Assembly (NCBI RefSeq): GCF_000702905.1
Contig: NZ_JNKR01000019.1
Location: forward strand, 1 to 36,785
DNA: 36,785 nt
Origin: Mitsuokella jalaludinii DSM 13811
GTDB taxonomy: Bacteria > Bacillota > Negativicutes > Selenomonadales > Selenomonadaceae
Direction of reading: 5' to 3'
A program made the translations under genes and the position numbers. Below are positions 1-9,119 of the stretch, in pieces. The notes under the pieces were generated by a model. That model searched no databases, was not told the origin of the DNA, and saw nothing but the letters and a program-made list of their open reading frames with translations. Each line of letters begins with the position of its first letter. The first letter of the stretch is position 1.

Positions 1-12
1 AGCTAAATCAGC
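1..12 (-). tRNA. 5' end of a second tRNA, cut by the window edge
   Basis: Read on the minus strand these 12 bases are identical to the first 12 bases of the complete tRNA at 19-94 (acceptor strand GCTGATT, then TAGCT). Only 6 bases separate the two, as in a polycistronic tRNA cluster. The anticodon lies outside the window, so the isotype cannot be named. Confidence 0.75.
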
Positions 13-18
13 AAAATA

Positions 19-94
19 TGGAGCTGATTATAGGACTTGAACCTACGACCTGCTCATTACGAATGAGCTGCTCTACCAACTGAGCTAAATCAGC
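19..94 (-). tRNA. tRNA-Thr (anticodon CGU)
   Basis: On the minus strand the 76 bases fold as a full cloverleaf. The acceptor strand GCTGATT pairs with AATCAGC. The D arm is GCTC/GAGC, the anticodon stem is GCTCA/TGAGC around loop TTCGTAA, and the T arm is GTAGG-TTCAAGT-CCTAT. The loop places CGT at positions 34-36, which reads threonine codon ACG. The discriminator T and the CCA end are encoded in the DNA. It is the first tRNA after the promoter at 125-153. Confidence 0.95.
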
Positions 95-124
95 ATCTGT
101 CGCTTGTCGCAACTGACAAGATAT

Positions 125-153
125 AGTATATCGATATCGCGCCTGTCTGTCAA
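125..153 (-). promoter_or_regulatory. Promoter of the tRNA cluster
   Basis: On the minus strand there is TTGACA (148-153), a 17-base spacer and TATACT (125-130). This near-consensus vegetative promoter should start transcription near 118, about 24 bases before the tRNA-Thr. Confidence 0.8.
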
Positions 154-158
154 TCTTT

Positions 159-185
159 TTTTTGCGTTTCCGCAAAAATTTTTTT
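159..185 (+). terminator. Terminator-like hairpin with T run
   Basis: TTTTTGCG (159-166) pairs with CGCAAAAA (171-178) over loop TTTC, followed by seven T. The shape is that of a plus-strand terminator, but no plus-strand gene precedes it in the window. It may end a transcript entering from the left, or shield the tRNA promoter from the gene at 299. Confidence 0.4.
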
Positions 186-191
186 GAGGAG

Positions 192-241
192 GTGGAATCT
201 GCCTGAAATTCATGCGTTTTTAATTGGCAGGCGGATTCTAC
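192..241. repeat. Inverted repeat over the promoter of the TPR protein gene
   Basis: GTGGAATCTGCCTG (192-205) is repeated inverted at 228-241 with two differences in 14 bases, both compatible with G-U pairing. The right arm overlaps the -35 element and spacer of the promoter at 224-252, so it could be an operator. No regulator is identified. Confidence 0.5.
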
Positions 242-252
242 ATCCGTATAAT
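224..252 (+). promoter_or_regulatory. Promoter of the secreted TPR protein gene
   Basis: TTGGCA (224-229), a 17-base spacer and TATAAT (247-252) lie 47 bases before the chosen ATG at 299. This shows that the longer reading frame opening with TTG at 224 is not the real start, because that TTG is part of the -35 element. Confidence 0.75.
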
Positions 253-298
253 AGTAGTTAGCAAAGTACACTATTTTACGTTAGGATGGTGTTGGGTT

Positions 299-1330
299 AT
301 GAAGGGACTATGGCGAGCCTGTCTCGTGCTGATGGCGGCTGTCTGTATCTGGCCGGGCGGTATGAGTCCTGCTGAAGCGGCGCCTCAGGTCATCGAGGCG
401 ACGGGCGTCTACATCATGGGCGACAACGATTCGCCGAAGATCGCGCGCGATGCGGCGCGGCAGGAGGCCATGCGCGCCGCTGTCGAGAAGGCGGGGGTCT
501 ACGTCGAGAGCTATTCGCGCACCAAGAACATGCAGCTGACAGAGGATGACGTCAAGATGATCTCGGGCGCCGTGCTCAAGGTCATCAAGGAGGATTCCGT
601 GCCGGAACTTTCGGGCAAGACATGGAAGTACACCGTCAACCTGACGGCAGAGGTCGACACCGACAACATCGACTTCAAGGCCATGCTGGCCAAGAAGGAT
701 GAAATCGAGAAATTGCAGCAGGAGCGCGACGCTCTCAAGAAGCAGAATGAGGAGCTCCTGCAGCAGTACCAGAAGGCCAACGGACTGGAGAAGCGCAAGC
801 TCGGCACGCGGCTCGAGACGAATTACGATTACGGCAAGATCTTCGACCGCAGCATGGGCAACATCCAGCGCAGTGAATACACGAAGGCCATCGATGAGCT
901 GACGACGCTCATCGGGGACCGCCAGGTGACAGGCAACCCGCGCGCCTATGCCTACTACCTGCGCGGGCGCGCCTACTACGGCCTCAACCGGCCGCACGAC
1001 GCGCTCGAGGACTTCAGCGCGGCCAACGCGACGAAGCACGATAACGCGACGTATCCCATCTGGCGCTGTCATCAGTACGAAGGCCTCATCTACTACGACG
1101 AGGGACGCTACGACGACGCCGTGCGCGAGCTCGAGATTGCCTGGAACTATTCCGACAAGCAAGACCAGGCGCTCGCCAACGACCTGCGCACCGCGCGTCT
1201 CGCTGCCGAGCGCGCCAAGAACCCGCCGCCACAGCAGCCGGCCGAGCAAGGTTCCGGCAGTTCAAGCGGCCGCATCGACTGGACGAAGATCCTCACTGAC
1301 ATCATCATCCACTCGATGGACAAGGGCTGA
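299..1330 (+). CDS. Exported protein with LPP20-like N-terminal domain, coiled coil and TPR repeats
   Basis: The 343-residue product begins with a signal peptide of about 28 residues (MKGLWRACL, a hydrophobic stretch, cleavage near AEA). Residues 30-125 have the repeated-alanine pattern and beta strands (VIEATGVYI, then DAARQEAMRAAVEKAG) seen in LPP20/FlgT-type N-terminal domains of cell-surface proteins. A charged coiled coil spans about 128-165. Residues 185-310 hold at least two TPR-like helical pairs (AYAYYLRGRAYYGLNRPHDALEDF and a similar unit ending in ELEIAW). The ATG at 299 is chosen because it starts the signal peptide and follows AGGA and a promoter. Partner and function are unknown; a periplasmic or envelope-associated scaffold role is inferred. 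It is transcribed alone and closed by the terminator at 1362. Confidence 0.75.
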   Translation: MKGLWRACLVLMAAVCIWPGGMSPAEAAPQVIEATGVYIMGDNDSPKIARDAARQEAMRAAVEKAGVYVESYSRTKNMQLTEDDVKMISGAVLKVIKEDSVPELSGKTWKYTVNLTAEVDTDNIDFKAMLAKKDEIEKLQQERDALKKQNEELLQQYQKANGLEKRKLGTRLETNYDYGKIFDRSMGNIQRSEYTKAIDELTTLIGDRQVTGNPRAYAYYLRGRAYYGLNRPHDALEDFSAANATKHDNATYPIWRCHQYEGLIYYDEGRYDDAVRELEIAWNYSDKQDQALANDLRTARLAAERAKNPPPQQPAEQGSGSSSGRIDWTKILTDIIIHSMDKG

Positions 1331-1361
1331 GGATGCGATAAAGAAAATACGAAATTTAGTA

Positions 1362-1391
1362 CAGCTCACGATTTTGTGGGCTGTTTTTTTT
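1362..1391 (+). terminator. Rho-independent terminator after the TPR protein gene
   Basis: CAGCTCAC (1362-1369) pairs with GTGGGCTG (1376-1383) with one G-U pair, followed by eight T. Confidence 0.85.
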
Positions 1392-1406
1392 ACAAAAAAA
1401 TCCTGC

Positions 1407-1721
1407 TCAGAATTTAGAGAGCAGGATGATCAAAGCTGTTTTCTTCTCGTCAGAGAGGTCGTGGATCAGTGCGGTGAGGTGTTCGTCGATGGAGGCACTC
1501 TCTGGCGTTGCGGCATGTTCCTGTCCAACGGTTGCGAGATCATCGAGCGATAGGTTGAGGGCGCGGCATATCTTCAGGACATTGTCCATGGCAGCGCCGC
1601 CGATAGAGCCATTCAGGATAGACAATAATGTTGTGTAGGGCATATTGATCTCCTGGGAAAAGGCCTTGAGTGTATACCCCTTTGATTTGATCAAGGTCTT
1701 GATGAAATCCTCTCGGGTCAT
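1407..1721 (-). CDS. XRE-family transcriptional regulator
   Basis: The 104-residue protein opens with a Cro/C1-type helix-turn-helix at about residues 5-62 (LIKSKGYTLKAFSQEINMP, recognition helix around YTTLLSILNG, then ALNLSLDDLA). A short C-terminal helical part (residues 70-104) is likely for dimerisation. It reads away from the glp operon, and 393 bases separate the two start codons. That gap contains this gene's own promoter (1786-1814) and the glp palindrome (1868-1918). The position makes it a candidate glp regulator, but XRE proteins often control only themselves or distant genes. The ligand is unknown. A weak Shine-Dalgarno (CAGGTG) precedes the ATG. Confidence 0.85.
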   Translation of the reverse strand: MTREDFIKTLIKSKGYTLKAFSQEINMPYTTLLSILNGSIGGAAMDNVLKICRALNLSLDDLATVGQEHAATPESASIDEHLTALIHDLSDEKKTALIILLSKF

Positions 1722-1785
1722 CTTGCACCTGCTTTCTCGATAACATCTGTTTATAGATGAAATCCTGATTTAAAAACTACTATTT

Positions 1786-1814
1786 ATTATAGCGGCGCCA
1801 TAATGCTTTTTCAA
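1786..1814 (-). promoter_or_regulatory. Promoter of the XRE regulator gene
   Basis: On the minus strand there is TTGAAA (1809-1814), a 17-base spacer and TATAAT (1786-1791), giving a leader of about 60 bases before the ATG at 1721. Confidence 0.75.
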
Positions 1815-1867
1815 TACCAGAATCGCGCCGGACCGCCTTTATTCTCGTGATATATACGAAAAAACAT

Positions 1868-1918
1868 AATGATACACGAAATATAGTATTGACAGAACAC
1901 GATATTTCGTGTATCATT
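1868..1918 (+). promoter_or_regulatory. glp operon promoter inside a perfect 17-bp palindrome
   Basis: The 17-base arm 1868-1884 is repeated exactly, inverted, at 1902-1918, with a 17-base spacer. TTGACA (1889-1894) lies in the spacer. After exactly 17 bases, TATCAT (1912-1917) lies in the right arm. A dimeric repressor bound here would cover both promoter boxes. The arm core is TGATACACGAAATAT. Related half-sites occur to the left (ATATACGAAA, 1852-1861) and right (ACACGAAATAATATT, from 1929), so several dimers may bind. The promoter reads toward glpA with a leader of about 190 bases. Confidence 0.8.
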
Positions 1919-1984
1919 ACGAATGTAAACACGAAATAATATTACAAAAACCAATCAAAACGATATTTTGACATTTCACAGTGG

Positions 1985-2016
1985 AAGGGTTTGAGCCCTG
2001 CTGCAAAGCAGCCCTT
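1985..2016 (+). other. Hairpin in the glp leader
   Basis: AAGGG (1985-1989) pairs with CCCTT (2012-2016), and CTGCT (1998-2002) pairs with AGCAG (2007-2011) over the tetraloop GCAA. The stems stack with an 8-base bulge on the left. No T run follows, so it is not a terminator as it stands. It may affect message stability or bind a regulator. Confidence 0.4.
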
Positions 2017-2114
2017 GTTGTCGTATTCCGCTTCTGTAGCAATGTTTATCCATATCACAGCTAGAAGTCTGAAATATCGAAAGGATTGGAACCATCTGGA
2101 AGGAGAGCTTAGCA

Positions 2115-3737
2115 ATGGAGCATGCAACGGTCATCGTCATTGGCGGTGGAGCGACTGGTGTCGGTATCCTGCGCGATCTTTCGATGCGTGGCATCGATAC
2201 GCTGCTGATTGAAAAAGCAGATCTCGTTAACGGGGCAAGTTCTCGTTATCACGGCCTGCTGCACAGCGGTGGGCGCTATGCCGTCAAAGATCAGGAAGCA
2301 GCACGTGAGTGTATCGAGGAGAACAAGATTCTCCGCAAGATTGGCCGCTCGTGCGTAGAACCATATGGGGGCATGTTCGTTCGCCTCAACAGTGACCCGG
2401 CGGATTTTGAGGACGCATGGGTGGAGGGATGTCGTGTCAGCGGCATCGAGGCCAAGCAGATCTCTCTGGACGAAGCGTTCCGTATCGAGCCGCGCCTTTC
2501 AAAGAACGTCGTTTCGGCCTACATGGTCCCGGATGCAGCAGTAGATGGTTTCCGCCTCTCCTGGCAGAATGTCGATAGTGCGAGACGTTATGGCGGCCGA
2601 GCTAAGACATACGAGGAAGTCGTGGGCATCATCACGCAGAACGGCAAGGTCAAGGGCATACGCACGCGCAACGCCTTCACGGGGCTCATCACGAAAATCT
2701 CCTGTGATATCCTTGTCAATGTCGCAGGCGGCTGGGCTGGCCAGGTGGCCAAGCTCGCGGGACTGGATGTTGGCGTGCAGCCGGACAAAGGAACGCTGAT
2801 TGCATTCAACCAGCGCATCTGCAACCACATCGTCAATCGCCTGCACAAATCGTCGGACGGCGATATCTTCGTACCGCATGGTTCCATCACGATTCTCGGC
2901 ACGACGTCGATGAGTGTGGACGATGCCGAAGATACGAGCACGGCGCGTGATGAAGTCGAGAGCCTGCTGGCCATCGGTGAGCAGACCTTCGAGCATCTGC
3001 GCGATTACCGCATCCTGCGTTGCTTTGCAGGATCGCGTCCGCTCTACATCCCGCCAGGAGGTGCTGTCGGACGAAGTGCTTCGCGCGGCTTTGCCATCGT
3101 CGATCACGGTGAGCAGGACGGCCTCGAGGGAATGTTCACGATGGTTGGCGGCAAGTTCACAACGTATCGCCTGATGGCTGAGAAGCTCTCAGATGCTGTC
3201 TGCAAGAAACTGGGCAATACGATGCCATGCCGGACGGCTGAGGAGCCGCTTGTCCCCGAAGTACCGGAAGAAGAGCGCAAAGAGGCACGGTCGTATTTCC
3301 CATCTTACGGTACGGACCTCGCAGCGACGCGTCTCGGCCCAGATCGTTTCAAGAGCGTCGTGCGAAGACTCAAGCAGGATCCGGAGAAGCGCGAGCTCGT
3401 CTGCGAGTGCGAGAACGTCACGCGTGCAGAGGTGGAGGAAATCGCAAATGAACCTTCCGTCCATCAGCTCAGCGACATCCGCCGCCGCACGCGTGTCGGC
3501 ATGGGAACATGTCAGGCGAACTTCTGCGCTTTGCGCAGTGCCAGTATCTTTGCGGATTGTCGCAAGGGGCGGCAGGATGACGCTGCGCAGGATTCTCTGG
3601 CACAGATGAAAGAACTCCTGGAAGGTCGTTGGAAGGGCATTCGCCCAGTCTTGCTTGGTCGCACCATCCGCGAGATGGAAATGACGCGCGGCATGTATGA
3701 ACTCTTATTTCACGTGAATGGAGGCGCAACGAAATGA
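2115..3737 (+). CDS. glpA: Anaerobic glycerol-3-phosphate dehydrogenase subunit A
   Basis: GlpA is the catalytic FAD subunit that oxidises sn-glycerol-3-phosphate to dihydroxyacetone phosphate and passes electrons through GlpB/GlpC to menaquinone. The 540-residue product shows the N-terminal dinucleotide fold (VIVIGGGATGVGILRDL, then LIEKADLVNGASSR), the DAO-type FAD domain to about residue 370, and a C-terminal BFD-like [2Fe-2S] domain with Cys430, Cys432, Cys466 and Cys471. Length matches the family (about 540). AGGAGA at 2101 precedes the ATG by 8 bases. The stop overlaps the glpB start (ATGA), which indicates translational coupling. It is the first gene of the operon 2115-8891. Confidence 0.95.
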   Translation: MEHATVIVIGGGATGVGILRDLSMRGIDTLLIEKADLVNGASSRYHGLLHSGGRYAVKDQEAARECIEENKILRKIGRSCVEPYGGMFVRLNSDPADFEDAWVEGCRVSGIEAKQISLDEAFRIEPRLSKNVVSAYMVPDAAVDGFRLSWQNVDSARRYGGRAKTYEEVVGIITQNGKVKGIRTRNAFTGLITKISCDILVNVAGGWAGQVAKLAGLDVGVQPDKGTLIAFNQRICNHIVNRLHKSSDGDIFVPHGSITILGTTSMSVDDAEDTSTARDEVESLLAIGEQTFEHLRDYRILRCFAGSRPLYIPPGGAVGRSASRGFAIVDHGEQDGLEGMFTMVGGKFTTYRLMAEKLSDAVCKKLGNTMPCRTAEEPLVPEVPEEERKEARSYFPSYGTDLAATRLGPDRFKSVVRRLKQDPEKRELVCECENVTRAEVEEIANEPSVHQLSDIRRRTRVGMGTCQANFCALRSASIFADCRKGRQDDAAQDSLAQMKELLEGRWKGIRPVLLGRTIREMEMTRGMYELLFHVNGGATK

Positions 3738-4978
3738 TCAAATCGGATGTGATCGTCATCGGCGGCGGTATCGCTGGCATGGTGGCAGCGCTTGTCAGCG
3801 CGAGAAACGGCAAGCGCGTGACGATGCTGACGTACGGTGAAGGAACGCTTCCTTTGAATAGCGGTGTGATTGATATCCTGGCCTATGACCAGCAGCATCA
3901 TTACGTCGAGAATCCCATGAAGGCAATGGAGTCATTGCCGGAAGAGCATCCCTACCATCGAATCGGCCGTGAGGCCGTCGAGGAGGGAATCTCATTCTTC
4001 CGCGAGGTCATGGGTGCAAATGGCCTGCCGTATGCGGGCTCGTTTGATCGTCACTTGTTCGTGCCGACGGCTGTCGGCACGCTGAAGCCGACGAGCTTTG
4101 CGCCGAGATCTCTGGCGGGGAGCCGTGTGTTCCAGGGGCGGAGAAAGATCGTAGTCGTCTCCGTCCGCGGGCTCAAGGACTTCTATGGGTCGATCATGTT
4201 GGAAAACCTGAAGAAAGAATTAGGGGAAAGCCGTTCGTATGAAGTCGCCGTGGTGGATCCGAACCTTGGCGGTGGACGCGATATCACGACACAGGATGTC
4301 GCACGCTGGCTGGAGTCAGATGAGGGCAGACGCAATTTCGTGGCACAGCTGCGCAGCAGAGGCGGCAGTGATGCGGTGTTCATCGTACCGCAAGTGCTCG
4401 GCCTCAAGGATGGCGAGCTCAGTGAAGAGTTGGAAGAAAGGCTGGGGGCACCGCTCGTCGAAACGACGTGCCTGCCGCCTTCTGTCAACGGCATGCGCGT
4501 GCAGCGCATCCTGATCGATGCCCTGCGCAAGGCGGGTGTCAATATCGTAGAGAACACGCGTGTCATAGGTGCGAAGGTCAAGGGAAGCAAGGCAATCTCT
4601 GTCACGGCGGAAGGCTGTGCGCGCAAGAAGGAATACACGGCAGAGCGCTTCATACTGGCGACGGGTGGTTTTTATAGCGGCGGCATCACGATGCGGGACT
4701 TCGATAAGCCCAAGGAAGTGGTGTTCAATCTGCCGGTATCATTTGTCAAGGGAGAAGCAGGCTGGGCTAACGATAAATTGTTCTCGGATCAGCCGCAGGG
4801 GTTTGCCAAGAGTGGCATCCGGACGGATGCAGCGATGCGCCCGCTCGGTGCGGATGGCAAAGTTGTTCTCGAGAATGTGCGTGTCTGCGGCCGGATGCTT
4901 GCTGGATACGATTTCTGCTTTGAGCATTCGGGCAACGGTGTAGCGATTTCCTCGGCCTATAAGGCTGCAAGAGAATGA
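3734..4978 (+). CDS. glpB: Anaerobic glycerol-3-phosphate dehydrogenase subunit B
   Basis: GlpB is the second flavoprotein subunit of the GlpABC complex and relays electrons from GlpA to the membrane subunit GlpC. The 414-residue protein starts with a Rossmann fold (DVIVIGGGIAGMVAALVSA) and contains the family's LPLNSGVIDILAYD segment. Near the C-terminus it has a second FAD-contact region (FILATGGFYSGGI) and the AGYDFCFEHSGNGVAISSAY segment. It overlaps glpA by 4 bases. Length is normal for the family. Confidence 0.93.
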   Translation: MIKSDVIVIGGGIAGMVAALVSARNGKRVTMLTYGEGTLPLNSGVIDILAYDQQHHYVENPMKAMESLPEEHPYHRIGREAVEEGISFFREVMGANGLPYAGSFDRHLFVPTAVGTLKPTSFAPRSLAGSRVFQGRRKIVVVSVRGLKDFYGSIMLENLKKELGESRSYEVAVVDPNLGGGRDITTQDVARWLESDEGRRNFVAQLRSRGGSDAVFIVPQVLGLKDGELSEELEERLGAPLVETTCLPPSVNGMRVQRILIDALRKAGVNIVENTRVIGAKVKGSKAISVTAEGCARKKEYTAERFILATGGFYSGGITMRDFDKPKEVVFNLPVSFVKGEAGWANDKLFSDQPQGFAKSGIRTDAAMRPLGADGKVVLENVRVCGRMLAGYDFCFEHSGNGVAISSAYKAARE

Positions 4979-4992
4979 GGGGGATAGATGCT

Positions 4993-6219
4993 ATGAGCGA
5001 TACAAAGATGATTGAAGAAGACAAACAAGCCGTCTATTCGGGTGATCACTGTCTGTCCTGCACCTCGTGCATGGCCAACTGCCCTGTCATGGCAGCATCT
5101 CTGGAGTACCGTGGCCCGAAACTCGTGGCACCGGCACACGGACGCATGCATTTCTCTCAGGATGACTATGAGGATTCGCTGGATTTTTGCTCGAACTGCA
5201 AGAGCTGTGACCGCGCATGCCCTTCAGGTGTAGCCGTCTCGACGCTCAATATGCTGATGCGTGGCGAATACTATCGCCATCATCCGCATTCGAAGCGTGA
5301 TGACATGCTCGCACACGGGGAACGCATGGCAAAACTTGTCTCGGCTATACCATTCGGCTCGACCTTTGCGAACCTCGGTACGAAGGTCAGCGGTGCGCTC
5401 GGCGTCCTCTCGGCTATGGGGATTGCGGGCCAGCGTTCGATGCCCTCGTACGCTTCAAAGACGTTCTACCGTCAGTTCAAGGACATCAAGCAGCCGAAGA
5501 GCGACAAGAAAGTCTTGTTCTATCCGGGCTGTTCCATCAACTACAATGAGCCACATATCGGCATCGCCTTCGTCAAGGTCATGAACCACAACGGCTATGA
5601 AGTCCTTGTGGATGAGGGCATGAACTGCTGCGGTTCCCCGCTCGTCGTTACAGGTTATCTCGATGAGGCAAAGGAACACGCGGACAACAATGTATCGAGA
5701 ATCTTGAAGTGGAAGGAGCAGGGCATCCCTGTCGTCGTTTGCTGCACCAGCTGCTCGCTGATGCTGAGAGCCGAATACGCGGAGCTCTTCGGTGAGCAGC
5801 GTATGGAGGACGCGGCAGAGAATATCTACGATGCCTTTGAATTCCTTGAAGAACTCATGTCGAAGGGCGAACTCAAGACAGACTTCAAGCGGGTTGACAA
5901 GAAACTCATCTATCACGTGCCGTGTCATCTGAAAACGCAGGGCATCGGGACGCCGGCCGTATCCGTGCTCAAGCAGGTCCCTGGTGTTGAGGTGGAGCTC
6001 GCTGATGCCGGTTGCTGTGGCATCTCCGGCAACTATGGCTTCAAGAAGGAAAAGTATGATATCTCAATGAAAATAGGAGAGAAGCTTTTCGAGAGGATCA
6101 AAGAGAGTACGGCGGATGACGTCATCTGTGACTGCCCGACGTGCCGCATGCAGATCAAGCACGGGACGCAGACTGATCCCTGCCACCCGATTGAAATATT
6201 GGAAGAAGCGTATCGCTGA
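4993..6219 (+). CDS. glpC: Anaerobic glycerol-3-phosphate dehydrogenase subunit C
   Basis: GlpC anchors the complex at the membrane and transfers electrons to menaquinone. The N-terminal part has two 4Fe-4S ferredoxin motifs (CLSCTSCMANCP and CSNCKSCDRACP). The C-terminal half has two CCG domains (YPGCSINYN with NCCGSPL, and YHVPCHLKTQG with AGCCGISGNYG), which in this family hold a non-cubane cluster. Of the two in-frame ATGs the second, at 4993, is chosen: AGGGGGA (4978-4984) sits 8 bases before it, whereas the first (4975) overlaps the glpB stop and has no site. The product is 408 residues. No transmembrane helix is evident, as usual for GlpC. Confidence 0.93.
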   Translation: MSDTKMIEEDKQAVYSGDHCLSCTSCMANCPVMAASLEYRGPKLVAPAHGRMHFSQDDYEDSLDFCSNCKSCDRACPSGVAVSTLNMLMRGEYYRHHPHSKRDDMLAHGERMAKLVSAIPFGSTFANLGTKVSGALGVLSAMGIAGQRSMPSYASKTFYRQFKDIKQPKSDKKVLFYPGCSINYNEPHIGIAFVKVMNHNGYEVLVDEGMNCCGSPLVVTGYLDEAKEHADNNVSRILKWKEQGIPVVVCCTSCSLMLRAEYAELFGEQRMEDAAENIYDAFEFLEELMSKGELKTDFKRVDKKLIYHVPCHLKTQGIGTPAVSVLKQVPGVEVELADAGCCGISGNYGFKKEKYDISMKIGEKLFERIKESTADDVICDCPTCRMQIKHGTQTDPCHPIEILEEAYR

Positions 6220-6258
6220 GACGATAGGCTTTGCGTGAGATGAAAGGAGGTGATTTTC

Positions 6259-6576
6259 ATGCACGACGAAATTCGGCGCATCGTCCTGTTATGCTCTGCG
6301 GGTATCTCGACGAATCTCTTGGTCAGGCGCATGGAAGCAGAAGCAGCACGTCTAGGCTACCCATGTTCCATCAGTTTCTATCCTGTCGCAGAGGCAGATG
6401 AAGCAGCTGCTTTTGCCGACGTCATGCTTCTGGCTCCGCAGACGGCGAGCGAGCTCGGCTCGCTCAAGGTGAAGTATCCGAATGTCAAAGTGGCGTTGAT
6501 CCCGCGTGAATTTTACGGGAAGATTGATGCGGCGGGCATTCTCGACTTTGCACAGAAAGAAGCAGGCGATTACTGA
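6259..6576 (+). CDS. Stand-alone PTS EIIB, lactose/cellobiose type
   Basis: The 105-residue single-domain protein resembles EIIB of the lactose/cellobiose (chitobiose) PTS family. RRIVLLCSAGISTNLLVRRM is the P-loop-like segment with the phospho-accepting cysteine. It is followed by alternating strands and helices (ADVMLLAPQTASEL, then VKVALIPREFYGKIDAAGIL). A GTG nine bases upstream is in frame but lies inside the strong AAAGGAGG site (6243-6250), so the ATG at 6259 is chosen. It sits between glpC and glpK with short gaps and no terminator, so it is part of the glp operon. No EIIA or EIIC of this class is present in the window. A regulatory or phospho-relay role is inferred; a transporter elsewhere could also use it. 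Confidence 0.85.
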   Translation: MHDEIRRIVLLCSAGISTNLLVRRMEAEAARLGYPCSISFYPVAEADEAAAFADVMLLAPQTASELGSLKVKYPNVKVALIPREFYGKIDAAGILDFAQKEAGDY

Positions 6577-6632
6577 TTGGTCTGCTCGAATACATAAGAG
6601 AAATATAAGGGGTTTTTGAGAGGGGATTTTAA

Positions 6633-8135
<1,503 letters not shown>

Positions 8136-8153
8136 CAGGAGGGAAAATCCGCT

Positions 8154-8891
8154 ATGGTTGTCGGTTATGAGAATCTTTTAGGTGAATTCTTTGGCACGAT
8201 GGTCCTGCTGGTCTTCGGCTGCGGCGTCTGTGCAAATTTGACCTTGGAACGCTCTAAGGGGCAGGCTTCGGGCTGGGTCAATATCGCGATCGGATGGGGC
8301 TTTGCCGTCACGCTCGGTGTCTTTACGGCAACGTCGCTGGGCGCTCCGCAAGGCGACATCAATCCGGCTGTTACGTTCGGCAAGATGCTTCTGGGCATCT
8401 ATACGTTCACCCAGTTCGTCGTGACGTCCATCGTCCAGATCCTCGGCGGCATTGCTGGTGCGGCAATCGTTTGGCTCGCGTATCTGCCGCATTGGGGCCT
8501 CACCAAGGATCCTGCCGCAAAACTCGGCATCTTCTGCACGGCTCCGGCCGTCCGCAATTTGGGAACAGCGTTCCTGACGGAGTTCATTGCGACGTTCTTC
8601 CTGCTGTTCCTGATCTGGGCCATCTTCTCGAAACAAGTCGGTGCTATGCCGGCCGGTTTCGGCCCCTACATCGTCGGTGTACTCATCTGGGCGCTGGGCC
8701 TTTCGCTCGGCGGTCCGACGGGCTATGCCATGAATCCTGCTCGTGACCTCGGACCTCGCCTGGCTCATGCAATCCTGCCGATTGCTGGCAAGGGCGGATC
8801 GGATTGGGGTTACGCCTGGGTACCGGTCATTGCTCCGCTCATGGGTGCAGGCGCAGCCTATGTCGTTGGCTCGGCTATTGGCTTGTTCTGA
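8154..8891 (+). CDS. glpF: Glycerol uptake facilitator (aquaglyceroporin)
   Basis: GlpF is a MIP-family channel for glycerol diffusion across the inner membrane. The 245-residue protein has six hydrophobic segments and both half-helix NPA motifs: DINPAVTFGK in the first half and MNPARDLGPR in the second. The aspartate after the second NPA is typical of glycerol-conducting members. AGGAGGG just after glpK precedes the ATG. It is the last gene of the operon; the terminator lies at 9003. Confidence 0.95.
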   Translation: MVVGYENLLGEFFGTMVLLVFGCGVCANLTLERSKGQASGWVNIAIGWGFAVTLGVFTATSLGAPQGDINPAVTFGKMLLGIYTFTQFVVTSIVQILGGIAGAAIVWLAYLPHWGLTKDPAAKLGIFCTAPAVRNLGTAFLTEFIATFFLLFLIWAIFSKQVGAMPAGFGPYIVGVLIWALGLSLGGPTGYAMNPARDLGPRLAHAILPIAGKGGSDWGYAWVPVIAPLMGAGAAYVVGSAIGLF

Positions 8892-9002
8892 TTATTACGA
8901 GCTGTTCCTATCATAATTATGTTCCAATCGCTTTATCCATTTTATTGTGTATTCCATTGACTCCCCAATGATACTTTGAGACTTTCCTTTCCTATAAGTC
9001 TT

Positions 9003-9032
9003 TCTCCCGCGTTTTGCGCGGGAGATTTTTTT
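9003..9032 (+). terminator. Terminator of the glp operon
   Basis: TCTCCCGCG (9003-9011) pairs perfectly with CGCGGGAGA (9017-9025) over a 5-base loop, followed by seven T. The T run overlaps the -35 box of the next promoter. Confidence 0.9.
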
Positions 9033-9059
9033 GTAAAAGGATTGCAACAATGATATAAT
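9031..9059 (+). promoter_or_regulatory. Promoter of the GlpK paralog gene
   Basis: TTGTAA (9031-9036), a 17-base spacer and TATAAT (9054-9059), the latter preceded by TG as in extended -10 promoters. It makes the paralog a separate transcript from the glp operon. No copy of the glp palindrome is present here. Confidence 0.75.
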
Positions 9060-9119
9060 GAGACGTAACCTTAATAAGAATGGTATATGATGAATGGGGT
9101 AGCGGGAAGGGGGATGTTC

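Noticed and set aside
8-271. 87-codon minus-strand frame at the left edge
   Set aside because: It runs through the tRNA-Thr gene and its promoter, so it is not a protein gene.
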